Source: an uncultured Collinsella sp.
Lineage (GTDB): Bacteria; Actinomycetota; Coriobacteriia; Coriobacteriales; Coriobacteriaceae
DNA: 7,678 nucleotides
Direction of reading: 5' to 3'
NCBI GenBank assembly: GCA_900543505.1
Contig: UQSB01000075.1
Coordinates: forward strand, 1-7,678
In this document: piece by piece, positions 6,197 through 7,678 of the stretch
How the letters are laid out: the number at the start of each line of letters is the position of its first letter
Numbering within the stretch: the first letter of the stretch is position 1
Notes under the pieces: generated by a model
What the model saw: only the letters and a program-made list of their open reading frames with translations
Told to the model about the DNA's origin: nothing
The model's database searches: none
Program-made: the position numbers and the translations under genes

Positions 6197-6886
6197 ATGT
6201 CCCAGACCGCTGCTCCCAATGTCGCTTTTATTTTCGATTGCGACGGAACACTGGTTAATAGCACCCCCGTTTGGGCCTATGCTCAGCCCGAGTTATTGCA
6301 CCGCCACGGAGTTGACGTAACGGTCGACGATTTTGCCCAATTTGAGCATTTGTCGCTCGAGGACGAGTGCCAGGCCTACCACGACACCTGGGGCATTGGA
6401 GCGAATGGCGAGGAGCTGTATCGCGAGCTGAGCGACATCCTGATCGATGGCTACTCCAAGGTGCCACCGCGCGAGGGGCTCTTGGCATTTTTGGAGCAGG
6501 CGAAGGCGGCGGGCATTTCCATGTGTGTGGCTACGTCCACGCCGGCCGAGCTGGTGCAGTCCGCGCTTGCGGGCGCCGGGCTCGATGCCTACATGGAGAT
6601 TGTGACCACCACGGGCGAGGCGGGACGTTCCAAACAGTTCCCCGACGTATACGAGCTGGCGCTTCGCCGTCTGGAGGGGCGCCATGGGCACAAGTTTGAG
6701 CGCTCATGGGTGTTTGAGGACGCCGTCTTTGGCCTAAAGAGCTCTGGCTCCGCCGGCTTTAAGCGCGTGGGTATCTATGACCCGCATGGCCGTATGGAGC
6801 GCGACGATGTGCGCGCCAACTGCGATATCTTTATTGACAGCTATGAAGACCTGGATCTGGCCCGTGTTCTTTCGTTTGAGGGATAG
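6197..6886 (+). CDS. HAD-superfamily hydrolase, subfamily IA (phosphatase / beta-phosphoglucomutase-like)
   Basis: A predicted cytoplasmic phosphatase or phosphomutase of 229 residues, normal for the family. Motif I is FDCDGTLV with nucleophile D14 and acid/base D16. Motif II is VATSTP with T113/S114. The motif III lysine is K146 in SKQFPDVYELAL. Motif IV is FEDAVFGLKSSGSAGF with E174 and D175. Residues about 20-90 form the helical cap that sets specificity, so the substrate cannot be read from the sequence. Sugar phosphates, phosphoglycolate or a nucleotide are all possible. The ATG at 6197 is preferred because GAAAGG (6184-6189) lies 7 nt upstream; the in-frame TTG at 6176 has no such site. 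The gene diverges from the glycogen genes and is followed after 9 bp by the thiamine pyrophosphokinase gene, which suggests one transcript. A role in glucose-phosphate metabolism alongside GlgP is only a guess. Confidence 0.9.
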   Translation: MSQTAAPNVAFIFDCDGTLVNSTPVWAYAQPELLHRHGVDVTVDDFAQFEHLSLEDECQAYHDTWGIGANGEELYRELSDILIDGYSKVPPREGLLAFLEQAKAAGISMCVATSTPAELVQSALAGAGLDAYMEIVTTTGEAGRSKQFPDVYELALRRLEGRHGHKFERSWVFEDAVFGLKSSGSAGFKRVGIYDPHGRMERDDVRANCDIFIDSYEDLDLARVLSFEG

Positions 6887-6895
6887 GCGAGGGCT

Positions 6896-7537
6896 GTGGC
6901 TTGCAAGGTATTAGTGGTCTGCGGCTCGCCCGTGGTGGCGAGCGCGGATCTGTTGCGTAAGTTAGCAGGGGAGTGTGACCACGTTGTCGCCGTGGACCGC
7001 GGGCTCGACGCGCTACTGAACGCTGGCCTGGGATGCGACGTGTATGTGGGGGATGCCGACACGGTGGGTGATGCGGGTCGTGCGTTGGTCGACGCCGCCA
7101 CCGACTTTGAAGTTGAGCGCCACGACCCATACAAGGACTATACCGATCTGGCGCTGGCGCTCGATTCCGTCCGCCGTCGCTGGCCGGGTGCCGAAGTGGT
7201 TGCGACCTGCGCCACCGGCGGCCGCCCGGATATGGCGCTTTCCGTACTGGGTCTACTCGCAGGCTACGATGACGCCCCAGTCTGGATTGCCGAGAACAAG
7301 GTGGTCTCCCGCATCCTTCGCGCAGGCGAATCGTGGGCCATCGAAGGCGCCGAAGGCAAGACGTTCTCCATCATCGCCATAGCCCCCAACACCAAGGTAA
7401 GCGAACACGGCTTAGAATGGGAGCTAGACCACAGCCCCCTGGGCCTGTTGGCCGACATGGGTATCAGCAACGTCGTCAGGTCAACAGCCACGATCCAAGT
7501 CCACACCGGCACCGCCATCGCTTACCTCTACAAGTAA
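6896..7537 (+). CDS. thiN: Thiamine pyrophosphokinase (thiamine diphosphokinase) family protein
   Basis: The family transfers pyrophosphate from ATP to thiamine to form thiamine diphosphate, the cofactor of transketolase and 2-oxoacid enzymes. The 213 residues match the usual size. The N-terminal catalytic domain shows VAVDRGLDALLNAG (31-44), a GDADTV acidic metal site with D53 and D55, KDYTDLALAL (80-89) and TGGRPD (107-112). The C-terminal thiamine-binding beta domain shows the ending pattern around VSEHGLEWEL (168-177) and GISN (189-192). Most family members read GGRxDH; here the His position is Met113, so activity deserves checking. The GTG at 6896 is the first usable start, since an in-frame TAG (the HAD stop) lies 12 bp upstream. 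The purine stretch GAGGG is only 2 nt from it, so translation may be coupled to the HAD gene. No other thiamine genes are nearby; the protein probably serves salvage. Confidence 0.88.
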   Translation: MACKVLVVCGSPVVASADLLRKLAGECDHVVAVDRGLDALLNAGLGCDVYVGDADTVGDAGRALVDAATDFEVERHDPYKDYTDLALALDSVRRRWPGAEVVATCATGGRPDMALSVLGLLAGYDDAPVWIAENKVVSRILRAGESWAIEGAEGKTFSIIAIAPNTKVSEHGLEWELDHSPLGLLADMGISNVVRSTATIQVHTGTAIAYLYK

Positions 7538-7561
7538 GGTCTATCGCTTCAGGGTTTTATC

Positions 7562-7614
7562 GGGACGGTGGATAGAAATAAGCGCTCGAAGAGTGATTAT
7601 TTCTGCCCCGTCCC
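7562..7614. repeat. Long imperfect hairpin, possible terminator or dispersed palindromic element
   Basis: Nested arms are GGGACGG/CCGTCCC (7562-7568 and 7608-7614), GG/CC, AGAAATAA/TTATTTCT (7574-7581 and 7597-7604), and CGCTC/GAGTG with one G-U pair, closing on a GAA loop (7588-7590). About 22 base pairs form over 53 nt. No U-tract follows on either strand, so it is not a standard intrinsic terminator, although it lies 25 bp after the TPK stop where one is expected. GC-rich ends around an AT-rich inner stem suggest a repetitive extragenic palindrome or small MITE-like element. Confidence 0.65.
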
Positions 7615-7619
7615 AGGAA

Positions 7620-7643
7620 AACCCGTAAGTAAGGGTTGATTTT
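7620..7643 (+). terminator. Weak terminator candidate downstream of TPK
   Basis: AACCC (7620-7624) and GGGTT (7633-7637) can form a 5-bp stem around an 8-nt loop, followed by GATTTT. The stem is short and the T-run is broken, so termination would be inefficient. It may act together with the larger upstream hairpin. Confidence 0.3.
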
Positions 7644-7678
7644 CAATCTCAGCGCAACAGCCTGAACGGGTCCCGCGT

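Larger units (their letters stand above)
7538..7678. other. Non-coding tail of the window after the TPK gene
   Basis: No credible coding sequence is visible. The stretch holds the long hairpin at 7562-7614, a smaller stem-loop at 7620-7637 followed by GATTTT, and a short CGGG-T-CCCG palindrome at 7667-7675. It ends at the window edge, so the orientation of the next gene is unknown. Confidence 0.7.

Noticed and set aside
1..7678. CRISPR array, tRNA/rRNA, insertion sequence, phage or defence genes
   Set aside because: No regularly spaced direct repeats, no tRNA-like cloverleaf noticed, and no transposase, integrase or nuclease motifs. All large open frames are explained by the five metabolic genes.

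Overview
This window reads as ordinary chromosomal DNA from a high-GC Gram-positive bacterium. The gene set, the protein style and the strong purine-rich ribosome-binding sites fit the Coriobacteriia, and I would guess Collinsella or a close relative. That placement is inference from sequence style; no search was run.

The left 5.9 kb is a glycogen cluster read entirely on the minus strand, in the order glgB (start about 5850) - glgP (start 3491) - glgC (start 958, cut by the left window edge). GlgC makes ADP-glucose, GlgB introduces alpha-1,6 branches and GlgP releases glucose-1-phosphate by phosphorolysis. The synthase glgA and any glgD partner are not in the window and may lie beyond the left edge. 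The genes are separated by gaps of about 94 and 106 bp. Both gaps contain GC-rich hairpins without U-tracts, which suggests processing or partial attenuation rather than full termination.

The right part is read on the plus strand: a HAD-superfamily phosphatase/phosphomutase-like gene (6197-6886), then, 9 bp later, a thiamine pyrophosphokinase-like gene (6896-7537). The last 141 bp hold no gene, but they do hold a long imperfect hairpin.

The two groups diverge from a 346-bp intergenic region (5851-6196). Its notable content is four TGGTAAA/TTTACCA half-sites within 88 bp. One near-perfect 26-bp inverted repeat encloses a plus-strand TTGACA box and overlaps the -35 region of a minus-strand extended -10 promoter (TGGTATAAA). 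This looks like an operator shared by both transcription units.

The most unusual protein features are in GlgB: a 75-residue Lys/Ala-rich histone-H1-like C-terminal tail, and a glycine where family GH13 region I normally has histidine. I see no mobile element, CRISPR array, tRNA, rRNA or defence system, and no clear sign of an entirely new multi-gene system.
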